From Chaunax sp. Z400 (lineage: Eukaryota; Chordata; Actinopteri; Lophiiformes; Chaunacidae): a stretch of 64,000 nt of DNA. Numbering within the stretch: the first letter of the stretch is position 1; each line of letters begins with the position of its first letter. Position numbers and translations under genes: made by a program. Below the pieces are notes generated by a model, which saw nothing but the letters and a program-made list of their open reading frames with translations, did no database searches and was not told the origin of the DNA. The stretch covers positions 6,181,501 through 6,245,500 of the forward strand of contig CM075201.1 of the NCBI GenBank assembly GCA_037577475.1, written 5' to 3'. Positions 35,955-47,800 of the stretch are shown piece by piece.

Positions 35955-35960
35955 TATAAA
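35955..35960 (+). promoter_or_regulatory. hsf5: candidate TATA box of hsf5
   Basis: TATAAA lies about 150 bases before a good donor (CCATCCAG|GTACGG at 36106). This suggests a non-coding first exon from about 35985 to 36105, spliced to an acceptor at 36591 or 36599 just before the start codon. Inferred from motifs only. Confidence 0.35.
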
Positions 35961-36608
35961 ACATATAAAGAGTCATCAACCGTCCTCTTTGCTGAAGGAT
36001 AATATAGAATCGCGTCTCTTGTCGGTTGACTCAGTGTCAGATAAAACGTTTGGACAGAACATCGTGAACTTTGAGCACAGTCGAAGATCCTCTTCAGCCA
36101 TCCAGGTACGGCTATTATGGTGTTTCTTCTTGGTGGAACATGACTTAGAAATTCAAGGCAATATCGAAAGAATTTTGCACAACCATAAGAAACGTTACTG
36201 AGTTCAAACTAATTGTAAATACAAAGCAGTTTTGGGCGTTTACCTGACGGCCTTTGCTGCTAGCCGAGAACCGGTACAAATTAGCATTTTAAGGTCGAAG
36301 TAATTCGCAATTTCCAGTATTTTACTTTTTAAGTAAACACTGTTGTTATAATAACACATTAGGATGATGTTTGGTCGTCTTTATATATTTTCTGGCTTGT
36401 TTAAATTAAGAGTATGTGGTTTTGATATTTTTAAAGGTTTAATAAGTCCTAATTGCAGTTAAGATAAAAGTACGCTGTCTTATGCTAGTTAGCTACTTAG
36501 CTGGTAGTAACCGTGTTGTGCTGGATTATTACCTAGCTAATTAGCAAACTGTTAGCGGTTGGTCTGGTGTTAAGATGTAACTTGTCTCCAGTCCTACAGA
36601 TAAAAATC

Positions 36609-37086
36609 ATGGATGTAGCTGGAAGCTCCCTCCCTGACACTATGAACCCAAATAACTTTCCTGCCAAACTGTGGCGTTTGGTAAACAACCCGGCATGTGA
36701 AGCCATCGTCTGGGACCGCGAAGGCACGAGTATCATTATTGATAAACATCTCTATGAGAGACAGATCCTGTCTGCGGGCAGCATCACCTTGGATGGGGAC
36801 GTCTTCAAAAGCACCAGCTTCCAAAGCTTTATCCGTCAGCTCAATCTGTACGGCTTCAAGAGAAATGTACCAGCCAACAACGAGAGCAAATTTCAAAATA
36901 GCAATTATTGTTATTTTTTTAATCCAAACTTCAAGCGAAACCGCCCTGAACTTGTAGTGAATCTGAGGAGACTGACGGCCTCCATTAGGGCCAAGATGCG
37001 AGCTGGACTGGAGGTGTGTCACCGTCCCCCGAGTCTATACCAGCGGCTCAACTGGAGTGATTTCAACGATATAGATGTGAAAACAG
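36609..37086 (+). CDS. hsf5: hsf5 exon 1: HSF DNA-binding domain
   Basis: Starts MDVAGSSLPDTMNPNNFPAK and holds the whole DNA-binding domain plus RAGLEVCHRPPSLYQRLNW. It ends AAAACAG before GCAAGT. Only this break joins GVFSPPSP of the next exon in frame, so the intron is GC-AG. The antisense open frame across it is a shadow. Confidence 0.96.
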
Positions 37087-39177
37087 GCAAGTGTTATCAG
37101 GATGTGTAATCTAATAGTAACAGTCAAGGTTGTGTAGTGCAGTGGCTCTCAAAGTGGGGTCCCTGAAGGGGTCACCAGCAAAATGAGAAGTAATTTTCAT
37201 TATCACATCCTTAAGAAACATGGGTTATGTACTGTATATGGGTTTCACACGCTTTCTGGAATAAAACATTTCAACACAATATTTGTATCTGATCAAATGG
37301 GGTCTGTGGTCCTTGACGTGAAACAGTTTGGGAACCAGAGGGATCGTGAATGATGCTGTAAAACAAAACTATTTCAAGAACCAGTAAAGGCCCACAAACC
37401 CCACCTTGAATACCACTAGGAATACTAAACGTTTCATCACCTCTCATCTGAATCAAACCTATTATTGCCATTTTGTGTCCAACAATCACTAACAGGTTGC
37501 TATGCTTTGCTTATTCCTTTATCTACAGGTGTTTTTTCTCCGCCCAGTCCACCTCGTCAGGATTCACCTCCCCCCCACTATTCAAATAAACGGCAGCCCA
37601 TGACACCATACAATGGAACCCCAGTCCCACCACAACACATCAAAAGGCGTTGTGGTCCACATCTCTCTCCATCTGTCTTTGTTTCAGACAACAGAATGCC
37701 AGTATCTCTACGCCCCAACTACAGTCAAGTATTCTTCAGCTCCAATGCTGAGCACTTACAGCAGGGTTTACTGGCCCATGCTCACCATGGGAATCCAAAT
37801 TTCCTCATTTGTACTCCTCCTAATGCACAACACCAGCCTGGCCACTGCTCCACAGGTGAGAACTGAAAATGTGTGGCATGAGTTTTAAAGCACAGTTAAT
37901 GTATCTCGTATCTTAAATTGTGCATAACTACTTGTAACGTAGTCAAATGTACTATAGGAAGGATCTGTAAGTAATATTATTTTTTAATTATAAATGTTAA
38001 AATGTAGGTTTCAACTTGAGTAGGAACCTCAATCAAAGCCCAGCATTTTATCATCTTAAACTGATGTTTTGTCCTTCTTTTAGCTTTCAAGCACTACCAG
38101 CCAAACTTTATGGCATCTCATCTGACAGCTAGTGGGCTTCAGGCAGTGCAGGTCTCTCCCCACATTTACTACCAGGTAGCTGAACCGGACTGTATTCTCT
38201 CATCTAATTCAAATATGTAGTCTTGTGACCAATGACTATGTTCAAAATAAATCCGTGATTAGTCAAGGAATATATATTTTTTGCACATACTGTGTCTAAA
38301 ACATGTGTTTTTGTTTCTATCTTCTAGGCAAGCTATTCTGTGGATATTGAAAACCAGGAGGTGAAAAAATGTGACATCAACATGGAGGCAATTACTCAGT
38401 ATGTAGATGAGGCGATGCCACCTCTGCCCAATAGACAAGAAAAGCCAGGCCCTGTGTTAATGCCCTCCTTCAACTCCTGCAACACCATGTTGCGTGGGAA
38501 CCCTGCCCTTCCCGTGAATGCTAACCCTCTGTGTCCTCAACCCATTATAATGGCTGGGTCAGACAATGCTTATGTAGTCAGGCACAGACAGGAGGAGGAC
38601 TTTATGCTCTCAGTATCTGAGCAAATGCCTGACGATGCCATAATTCAGGTAGGCCTCTACATTGCAGACTTCCTGAAGACATTAAGTTTTTTTTTTTTTA
38701 AACACAATAAACCCAGTAAAAGACAGGATGAGGTCACTCCAGCAGTTTTCAATGGAGATCTTATTCTATGATGTGTATTTTTAGAATTTCACACTGTATG
38801 TAGGGCGTCACGGCGACGTAGTGGGTCGCACTGTTGCCTCACAGCAAGAAAGTTTGCATGTTCTCCCCATGTCTGCGTGGGTTCCACAGTCCAAAAACAT
38901 GCATTAGAGGTGAATTGGTAACTCTAAATTGCCCATAGGTGTGAATGTGAGCGGTAATGGTTGTTTGTCTTTCTCTGCCTCTCCGCTAATGTCAGCTGGA
39001 ATAGGCTCCAGCCCCCTCGCGACCCTGCACAGGATAAGCGGTTACAGAAAATGGATGGACACTATATGTATATTTATTAGAGAATGTAGAAGCAGAACAT
39101 ATATTCATTATTTGCTATGGTTTCCTCAGTGCCCTGTTAAAGATACCGTGATGATGGAGAGGTCTCTGAGGGAATAG
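36609..39177 (+). CDS. hsf5: hsf5, heat shock factor 5
   Basis: Complete CDS in five exons: 36609-37086, 37529-37855, 38084-38175, 38328-38648, 39130-39177 (1,266 nt, 421 residues). Residues about 16-125 are an HSF-type winged-helix DNA-binding domain: NFPAKLWRLVNNP, then the recognition helix region STSFQSFIRQLNLYGFKRN, then NSNYCYFFNPNFKRNRPELV. The rest is proline/asparagine-rich with no obvious heptad-repeat trimerisation domain. HSF5 is the divergent, germline-biased heat shock factor needed for male meiosis in zebrafish and mouse. The ATG at 36609 is the first start in frame that keeps the domain whole. The first intron uses a GC donor. Human HSF5 is longer (about 596 aa). Confidence 0.96.
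37140..37341. repeat. hAT-like MITE in hsf5 intron 1
   Basis: The left end CAGTGGCTCTCAAAGTGGGG is mirrored by CAGTTTGGGAACCAGAG at the right. This is the 'cagtggttctcaaactggggtcc' type terminal repeat common in vertebrate hAT-derived MITEs. The ends are degraded and no duplication is clear. A fragment of similar sequence is at about 51464. Confidence 0.6.
37529..37855 (+). CDS. hsf5: hsf5 exon 2
   Basis: Encodes GVFSPPSPPRQDSPPPHYSN and a proline/histidine-rich region, ending CTCCACAG|GTGAGA in phase 1. Confidence 0.93.
38084..38175 (+). CDS. hsf5: hsf5 exon 3
   Basis: Encodes AFKHYQPNFMASHLTASGLQ and AVQVSPHIYYQ after CTTCTTTTAG, ending TACCAG|GTAGCT in phase 0. Confidence 0.92.
38328..38648 (+). 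CDS. hsf5: hsf5 exon 4
   Basis: A 107-codon exon starting ASYSVDIENQEVKKCDINME and including AITQYVDEAMPPLPNRQEKP. It ends CAGMPDDAIIQ-equivalent codons at ATTCAG|GTAGGC, phase 0. Confidence 0.92.
38803..39060 (+). repeat. common teleost interspersed repeat in hsf5 intron 4
   Basis: The sequence runs from GGGCGTCACGGCGACGTAGT through GCATGTTCTCCCCATGTCTG, ACTCTAAATTGCCCATAGGT and AGCTGGAATAGGCTCCAGCC to GGATAAGCGGTTACAGAAAA plus TGGATGGAC. I recognise this as a repeat found in many copies across fish genomes. It is probably SINE-like; the exact family is unassigned. Confidence 0.75.
39130..39177 (+). CDS. hsf5: hsf5 exon 5 (terminal)
   Basis: After TTTCCTCAG it encodes CPVKDTVMMERSLRE and ends at TAG. 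The small size and phase 0 entry fit. Confidence 0.85.
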   Translation, partial: CPVKDTVMMERSLRE

Positions 39178-40060
39178 ATCTCGAAAGGTCAGGCTTCCAA
39201 ACAGCAGCTGCACAGCAAGTACACCAAATGTTTAGGTAAGACGTTGTTTTATTATTTAGTGACTTAGGGAAGATCATTCAGAAAACAGAACAACAGACAA
39301 GTTTAAAGGTCATCATTGCAAAACCTTTCCTAACAGTTGGTTATATTTCCTGTTTTAGATCTCAACATATTGATTTGATTGCCATGTGAAACAGGGAGTC
39401 TTGATTCACTGCATGAAGAGATCTGACCTCATCAGCTTTACTTCCTTCTCTACTTTACTGATTCTTACGTCTGTACAACTTTGTTGGTGTTTCAATTTAC
39501 CTCTCATTTTAAAAGATGCACATGTAGTTAAATGTTGTTCTTTATTTTTAATACTGTTTTTCCTTATTGTAAGAGACTTTGAACAATATATTAATTTGAG
39601 TGATAGACATTTGTCTTGTTTCTCTAAAAAGTAGAATGGCTTGCTCCACAGTACATTACAAAGCGAGGTTTTGCCTCTACATTTGTAACACAGTCCTATT
39701 GTTTTAATGTCGAGCTAATGTTTTTAAAGAATTGTATTTTCAAGTATGATTCATACAGATTTGCAGCAGTAAGGCTGGCTAAACTCAGCCGGGCCCCATT
39801 TCAATCTGCACATTCTTAACTTAGTTTGTTTTGTATGTGTGTGTCATAGTAAGTTGTAACAAACTGTTGCAATAGGGGAGAACCCATTACTTTATTCCAT
39901 AAAGATAAAAGTACTTTATCTTTTGATTCATTTCCTGGTGGTGGTGGTGGTTATTCTTTTTGCTGCATCACGTCACAGGTGCAGTGTTTTTAAACCGTGT
40001 TACTTAAACACGGGTGTTTAAAAGTCTTGTCATTACAATAAACATATTTCAGATAATGCC
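39178..40060 (+). other. hsf5: hsf5 3' UTR
   Basis: Runs from the stop to AATAAA at 40037-40042. A (GGT)n run is at about 39937-39952. No coding frame is recognised. Confidence 0.55.
40037..40042 (+). terminator. hsf5: hsf5 poly(A) signal
   Basis: AATAAA about 860 bases after the hsf5 stop codon, followed by a T/GT-rich stretch (GTTTGTTTATGTGTATTTC). Confidence 0.55.
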
Positions 40061-41592
40061 GTTTGTTTATGTGTATTTCATTATTTTCATTGCCAGTGCA
40101 GCCGTGTTACTGCATGTGTTCGTGGTTGTGTAGGATGTTGTACACTAGAGGGAGCCACTCACTAGGCTCTGATCGGCGCTGCTGCTGTACGGCTGCCCCG
40201 CCCTCAGCCTCTGATGTGGCCTTCAGGTGCTACTCGGAAGCTCCTTTCGAACGAGTCTTCCTCTGTCTTTAATTCACTGCCCGTCCACTATTGCAACCCG
40301 ACATGCATGAGCAAAAGTTTCTACAAAATCCCGAAGTCCGACAGCACAGAAAGGCAGCAGGACAGTGAGCAGGTAGAGACTGTCAATGAGATCCCAAGGG
40401 AGCGAGAGACAGCCCGGGAGGTAGATTTGCGGGACGGTGTTATAACTGTACAAGGCGTACCTCCGCTCTATCAACTTTAAATGGAACTCTAGAGGAGTTT
40501 TGACCACTTTTATTTGGTACTTTTTGTCGGGTTTCTTCTCAGTCGTTGACGATTTTGATGAACGTTTCATTTTCCCTCGGTGTTCTCATGAGGATCGTGT
40601 CTCATTTCTCACAGCAGAGGCACTGAAATCATGGGAATGTCTGTGGTTTTATTTTTATTTTTTTACATCGAGTATGTTTAAATGAAGCCCGATTGTACAA
40701 ACTTAGTGGATGTACCGAGTGCAAAAGTCGCTTTGGTTTTGGAACCTGTATAATTACTACCAAGTTATAAGTGAAGTAAGGCAAAAGTTCATTCGCTGTA
40801 GTTAATAATTAGATAAAAGTGTACTGAATTGAACAACTTCTTCGAGGATTATTTTTTCGCAACTCTTTGGTTGTAAAGATATTACCCAACTGGTTGGCAC
40901 TGCCTTATCTAAGCATGCCTTTTAACTTTCCGGCGGCAACCTGTAACCCAGCCTTTGAAGTTCAAGTCCTGCGTGTCTGTGGATTTATCCAGAGAATGTG
41001 ACGGCCCAAAGACGTGCTCTCTGTCAGCTCGTGTTCGGTCCCAGAATGTGATTGTAACCCGCAGTAACTGGTGCACACTTGTACACGCTAGAAGCAGTTT
41101 GGATGCGGATAAACACTGTTGCCTGGACCTGCCCTTGTGGGAGAGGATACAGCAGTTCAATGCAAACACGTTACAAATGAGGACATTTGTTTATTTCTTT
41201 TGGAAACTAATGCAGACGATGCATCTCACGTTAATCCACTGGATACCAGTTAATTCAAGCTTATTTTAACTCGGGGGTGGGGGGGTGGGGGGGACACAGT
41301 TTTGTGTCACGAAGCGCTTTGCTCCATGTGGGCACTGAGTGCATTTCTGAAACGTGTTTGAATATTAACTCTGGAGCTGAATGGAAGTTTTAGGACATTC
41401 ACGCGTGAGTTATGATGGCAGTCCTCCAGCTTTAAAAGATTGGATTGTGTCTGTTTGGCAGTAAAGCTTGAGGCAGAAAGAAGAAGTGGGACGTATATAC
41501 ATAGAAACATATTTCCCGTTTGTCTCTCCGCGGTGCTTGCCTGCTTTGAAGTCCACCATGTGCGGCCGGGCACCGCCGCTCCAGCCGAGGCC
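40061..41592 (+). promoter_or_regulatory. rnf43: rnf43 upstream / 5' UTR region
   Basis: More GC-rich than its surroundings near 40150-40240 and 41500-41600. It holds a G-rich run at 41273-41293, TCF/LEF-like CTTTGAA at 40953-40959 and 41544-41550, and a uORF at 41558-41596. The transcription start cannot be placed; part may be 5' UTR exon. Confidence 0.35.
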
Positions 41593-41596
41593 ATGA
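41558..41596 (+). CDS. uORF overlapping the rnf43 start codon
   Basis: An ATG in good context (CCACCATGT) opens a 12-codon frame reading MCGRAPPLQPRP. Its TGA overlaps the rnf43 ATG as ATGA (41593-41596). It is in a different frame from rnf43. Such an arrangement usually lowers translation of the main frame; function here is inferred. Confidence 0.5.
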   Translation: MCGRAPPLQPRP

Positions 41597-41814
41597 CCGT
41601 CCCCCAGCGCCGCTTGGCCGGGCTCTGGCCGTGGCTGCTCATGGCGGCCCTGCAGGTGGTGCTGGGTCAGCCGGGCATGGAGTCCGAGCGGCCGGCCCTC
41701 CGAGCGCTCATCAAAGTGGCATTGCTGAATCACGAGCCGACGGGGAAGCCCATCACCCTGGAAGGAGTGTTCGTGGGAGGAAGTGCCGGCTACGCGGAGG
41801 GAAAACTAATGCAG
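41593..41814 (+). CDS. rnf43: rnf43 first coding exon (5' partial gene)
   Basis: 74 codons starting MTVPQRRLAGLWPWLLMAAL. A hydrophobic signal peptide (about residues 9-26) is followed by QPGMESERPALRALIKVALL and then PTGKPITLEGVFVGGSAGYA and EGKLMQ. It ends ATGCAG|GTAATG in phase 0. The LWPWLLMA, PTGK and LEGVF-to-EGKLMQ segments and the exon break match RNF43. RNF43 is a plasma-membrane RING E3 ligase that ubiquitinates Frizzled receptors and so dampens Wnt signalling; R-spondins inhibit it. The protease-associated domain, transmembrane helix and RING are encoded beyond the window. The frame stays open upstream to 41440 without an in-frame ATG. Confidence 0.93.
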
Positions 41815-44800
41815 GTAATGTGTTTAAAAAAGAAGAAGGTGCATCTACCTTGTATGAGCACCGCAGCCCTTCTCATATTCTCCTTTAGGTCCACAAATGA
41901 ACAATCAGTTGGAATTCTCTTGGGTTTTCACCCGGCAGGGTAGAGCAATCCTGCTGTTTTTCACGGAGGAAAATTTAATGCAGAAGTTAAAAGCGCTCCT
42001 AGATCGATTGAATTGAATGCCTTGCTCAAAGACACTTAAGCAGTGGGGTATGAGTATATGGTCTTTGCTTATGTAGGCCTATTGTGTTTGAAGGCAACCT
42101 TCCGTGCCTTGATATACATTTATATCAGCCTGTTTCATTGTTGAAGATGTTCTCCTGTTCTATCTGTAAAGTTGACATATAGTTAAGAGACTCAGATCTT
42201 AGATGAGGTTTACTAACTTTAAATGTTCTCTGTGTCTGTATCAGAATAATATTGAGGAAGTTAACTGGTGTCATGCTTTGGGACCCATCAAAGGTTCCAC
42301 TGGACTAATCTCTACTCCTACTACTGTTGGACTATCCCAACATTCAAAGTTCATACATTTAGAAGGGGTCTTCGTTAAAATGAGTTTCCCAAACACACTG
42401 CTCTGCCTCTCAGTCCATCAGTCCCTCTACTGTTGGCTTCGCATGTTTGTCTAACCTTAAAATAGTTTACACAGCCTCCACTGTCTGATAAACCAAATGA
42501 TGTTAACACCTGCATACTTGTTGCCATATGCCATCAAAATACTGTAGTGACCATGGGTTACAGTACACTGTGTTTTCAAGAGCCGCTCACAAAACCATGC
42601 TCCACACTTAACAGTCAGCATGTGATGACAGAATATCCAAATTCCTTTAACAATAGCGACGACATATCCTCAAGGTGTTCTTGATGTTATTTGGTTTTTA
42701 GTCTATTTTTACTTTAACCTGAGATTAAAGCTTTTTTTTTTGCAATGACCATTAATGGTATCTGGTGCTCTTCCCACATTTATAATAACAAGGTGTGGTC
42801 TAAAACTGTTCAACAACACAAGTCATGTTTAGACATATGCAGATTGCATTGGTTTTCCAAAACCAGTGTCTTACTTGGACAAAAAACAACATGCCATTAC
42901 CAGGCAAATGTCAAAGTGTTTGCTCTTTTCAGTAAGCATATTCAGGATTTGGGGTGGATTAGGGTTCCCGGGCCACAAAGCTTGGCTGTGTCAACTTATT
43001 TGCCGTCTCCAAAGTAACGGGACGACAGATATGAGGTACTGCGGGATCTTGTCTCTTGTCACTCACCAGGCCTGGGATGTTTTGTGAATGGTAAGCCAGA
43101 TGCCGCAGTGTGCCATAATTGATAAGGATTTGCATGGATTGTTCATGGAGAAAGCCCAGTGTGAAACACCGTGCGGGGCTGTTGCAGTTTTCTTCTCTCC
43201 ACTTACCACCAACTTGGGTGCACTGCCAGATTGGGATGTTCACATGTTATTGATACATGTCACAGTGCAGCTGAGATTAAAAACACTTTCTAGCGTTCGG
43301 AGATTTTAAGATTTCTGCGTTTTATTCCCATACAAATTTGCGCAGTACTTTTTAATGTTCCATGGTCCAAGATAAAAATGTGCTATGTAGAAAATACATG
43401 AATAGTTTTTCACCCCGTCATCAGGTCTGCTCTCAGCTAACAGCCTCCTACTACACGTCAGGGACAATTCCCTCCTGCATCATCCATTGATTCCTGATAA
43501 TGGGCACCATGAAGGCCATTATCCCGCTTATACCATGGTCTCTTATCAAAGGAAAAAAAAAGAGCATTCATTTATTTTTCCATGTGGAAGACATAGTTTT
43601 GTGAGAGTCTCTCTTCTCTGGCTATTCCCCCGGTGCACAGAGGTGGTGTGTTATGCTGCAGGATGCTCTTTGTTGCAGTGTAGGCCTGTTCCAACAGGTC
43701 TTCACTGCCTCTGCAGGCTGCTGAAAGTCCTGCTTTATATTGTTGTCTACTTCTGGATGGGGGACAAGGACTGGAAAGAAGGTTGAGTTCCACAGATGCC
43801 TCCCTCTGTCTTTTTGCTTCTTTTTTTTATTGAAGATAAAATCCTCCTCCTCTCCTGTGTTAAAACTGTCCAGACCTAATGTATCATCATGACCGTAACG
43901 CCAGACTGGTTCATGAATATCTTCTACGAAGTAATTACTGTAAACGAGTTTAGCATCTGTAGCTACACCGGATTTCACTCTCTGAAGAATGACAACCACT
44001 TTTCATATGATGCAGTCATTTTGGACACAGGATGATGAAAGTCAACATGTGTCGCTCTTGAGTCTTGAGTTGCCATTCTCTCATATTAGATTTGTCTCAT
44101 TATGGAAATCGATATCCAGGAATGCAGCATTTGGCATCAGAAGTCAAATAAGTGTTTCATTTAAAAAGTGCAACTCTTGTATCCGTTATACAATGTTGGA
44201 AAAAAACCAAAAACTTCCACTGTGCTGTTATGTAAAACAGTACTGATGGATGGATTTGAGCCTTTCTGGCACCAGTAAGATCATGTTTTGATTGTGTTGG
44301 TTAACACATGTAAAGAACAAACTCAGCAGAGTAATTTGGACAGAAGAAGTACCCCTCAGTCTGTTCAAGTCATGAGACTCTGCTTTGCTCTGAATCTCCC
44401 TCTGATCCATTAAACTGTGTTCTTTTTGGAAGTTTGCCCTGCCCTCTGAATGAGCACGTTCACTGGAACACTGGCTGGGGTTAAATGCAAGTGCTTGAGG
44501 AATTCTGACTCTCCCTTTCTTCAAAATGAAGCATATAATGTGACCAGAGCAGAAGTGCAAGGGCTTCTGGGATAACTTTGAACTTGAGACAAATGTCAAC
44601 TGGCCTCTGTTGAAAGAAGGAATCAGAGTTTTATCCTCCAGTGGGGATTGTCCCCTGTTAAAGGACATCATAAAAGCCATCTTGACTTTCTCTTCTCTCC
44701 ACACTGTATTTTGAGTCTTTGTACTTTGAACTGTTGAATTGACCTTTGAGAGCTCCCGTAAATGCATCAGCTATAATTAAGGCAGACCAGGCAATCGACT

Positions 44801-47800
44801 GAGCAGCAGTTAAGGCTGCACCACTTTGCATTCTCTTCTCAATGTTCCATAAGGTAGTGAATGCCTCCTCGTCACTCCCTGGTCCTTCCGCCGTCAGAGG
44901 CCACTATCTTCATGTTTCCCTGGCTGGTCCTCGGCTCGGCTGTTTGGGAACGAGGGATGGGAGGGCGGAGGGGCCGCTGAGGGAGAACATCAAAGTGTGT
45001 CCAGTTCAGAACGTGAGCTGGGATGATTAAAAACTGCGACTGTTTACATTGCATTTCCCATATGGGCCCTCTCCTCTCCCTCCTTCTAGATTTCCTGCCC
45101 ATACTTCCTATCTCCCTGGGTGAGATAACAGCTGACCAGGGCTCCTCGGGCCTGCTGCATGTAATCATACACATATGATATGATATACACAGCCAAAGGG
45201 CAGTGGATGTGTTACAATGTTGAAAGGAATATCTTTATGGGATTGCTTCATACATTTTCTTTCATAGAAACATTCAATTATTTGCTTCCTAATGCATCTG
45301 TGATAACTTCTATAGGGGTGGGTGATCTGACAATTGTAGATGCTGATCAAACTTGAAGGCGTCTACAGGTGATTCCCAGAGATAGTGGTGTTTACTGTTT
45401 TTTTTGTGTGTGTCTGTTTAGAAACTTAAATATCCTTATTGTCCAGCAGATCTAAACTATGTGAAAACAATAAAGATGACAATGCTTATTGCACGAGTTA
45501 CCTTATGTGGCTCTTCACTGCATGATGTATTGTAAATTATGCGTGAGTTATAGCTCATGACGTGGTGAGTGAGGAGCTCGTACCAAAAGAGAACTATCTT
45601 TAATGCAATGTTGTGTTTTAATGGTGCAAATGGAGAAATTCAAAGGCTATTAAAAATTTGTCTGTAAGGGCATTTTAAAACTGAGATAAAAGATCCCAAT
45701 TTGGATTTTGCAATTAAATGGAAGTATTATTGGCCAGACTCACTGAAGTCTGATTATTATGTTAACGTTAACACTGAGAATAACAGTAGAGGTGATGAGG
45801 CCTTCAGTTAACCTTCACAGTGTTCATGTCTAGCATGCAAAGCTTTCCAATGTCCACTGGTATGGACACCATGTGAAACCTCAACAGTAGAATCACATCC
45901 CCATCTGTCCTATCTGCCCCTCAGCAACACAGGCCAATACATAAATGTACAAATGAAAGCGCTATAAGCTTGCAATTTCCCCCTGCTTCGCCACAGCGCC
46001 TGCTAAAGAGAATGCTGACTTCTCTGTGATTAACAGCCGTTTGTGTAGAGAGGAAGGCCATTCAGGGATAAATGTCAACTTTAAAGGCAGTATATAACAT
46101 GCTCAGTGTTGTTGACACAGAGATCACTCACATTCCTTTATGTGGCCAGCCTACACAGGTCTGCTGTCAAGACGTGTTTCTCCTCTATATTTCCATATGG
46201 TCATCAGTTCAGCCTGCTTTGCTATTTCTTTTCTATGGTCTCCTTCCTCTAGTGATCTGAGACTACACATCCAAATTGCCTCAGGCTCTTGCCTTGAACA
46301 GACCCCCACATGTGACAAGCTGTCGACTAATGGTTTCTCCTGAGCAGGGATCTTACAAAGCTGCAGCCTGCAGCACAGGAAGCAGGGCCTAGTGCTGTCC
46401 TGTCCACCCTCTTCCACAAGAGATGGCTGTTGAGATGCTTCTCAGGGCACTGCGAAGAAGGGAGAGGCAGGAAGGGGAAACATGGCAAATCTCTTAATCC
46501 TGCCGGCCCCCTTCTTTTTAAGTCATTAGATCAGGTCTGGAATTGTTGAATGTTATGCAACACACTCTTTTCTCTTTTTCCTCGCTCTACTCGTGCAAAT
46601 AAGAAGACTTTCTGTTACTTCAGTACCACTATTTCTCTCATCCGGTCACTCCCATATACATTTGTTCCAAGGGGCCACATACAAGAATTCTTTTTTTGTA
46701 GCACACATTTGTGGTGTATGGAAAGACACATACATGCTCGGTCCTGGGGCAGGTTATCCTTAAAAAGACTGGGATACCACTACCGATACCTGTACCTGTA
46801 AGGTGATATTCATACAAAGAGTATACTTGATTTGTTAACCTTTTTTTGGTGGCTTCTTGCCAATGAACTACGAACTCCGTAAAATACACCATGCTCAACT
46901 TCACCACCACAGGCTGTGTCTGCAGTGGACAAACCGCACATTAAATTGAAGAAAACTTGTGGTGATTGATGTTATGCCCAGCCTAGTGGAAAACTGACCA
47001 TAGCAGACCTCCCACCAAAAAAAGACCAAACGAAAAGGGCTTCTCACCTCTACAGTTATCTGGACCTTATTTAGAAGCCTATTTACAATATATGCAATAT
47101 ATAGGGTCTAAATAGGGTCAATTGGACAAGATGGAAGTGTAAAAAAGGAAGATAAGAGCAGAAAGAAACAGCATTATTCAATCCTTCATTAAAGTGAGGG
47201 CTTGTCCTTTACATTGCCACTGGATGTTTGTGTGTTTATTTTCACATTGCACTGATCTCAGAGTGGAACAAACTTGAAATGGCACACAAACGCATAAACA
47301 CACAGTTAAATTAGATGTTAATGATACAGGCATTGTACCGCTCTTGCTTTTGAGAGCCTTTATTGCCTGTCCCTCTGAGAAACCACCCGGGCAATGAAGG
47401 AGTAGCAAATATACCGAGCTCTTTCAGTTTGTGCCATTGTGTACCCATGCATCCATTACAATGGAGAGTCGTGAGTCACTGCTGATGATAAAAGAGCAAA
47501 TGCACGCACTCACACACGCACGGACAAAAGTTCATTTTCCTTTGATGCCACCGTATCTGACATACAGTAGGGCCAGACGGGGCAAGGATACTGTCAGGGT
47601 CAGTAGTATTCAGTTATGCAAAACATCCGTGGTTAAACAGGTGAGAATACTTTGGCAGTTTTGGTCGGTGAGATGAGTATCTTGTGCGACCTCTCTGAAT
47701 TTGGCCTGACAGTGCAGGTCAAGTGAAGCACCTGTCCTCAACCATCCAGTTGAAACCGATACACTAGGAGTACAGAGGAAAGTCTTCTGATCCATAGCAG

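Noticed and set aside
36594..37022. 142-codon - strand open frame over hsf5 exon 1
   Set aside because: It is the antisense shadow of the HSF DNA-binding domain exon.
41440..41592. Upstream in-frame extension of rnf43
   Set aside because: The frame is open but has no ATG before 41593, and starting at 41593 puts the signal peptide at the N-terminus as expected.
44228..44767. 179-codon open frame on the - strand, the longest outside the known genes
   Set aside because: No recognisable family, low-complexity composition, no splice-site or promoter context, and it lies in the rnf43 intron. A frame of this length can occur by chance in 22 kb.
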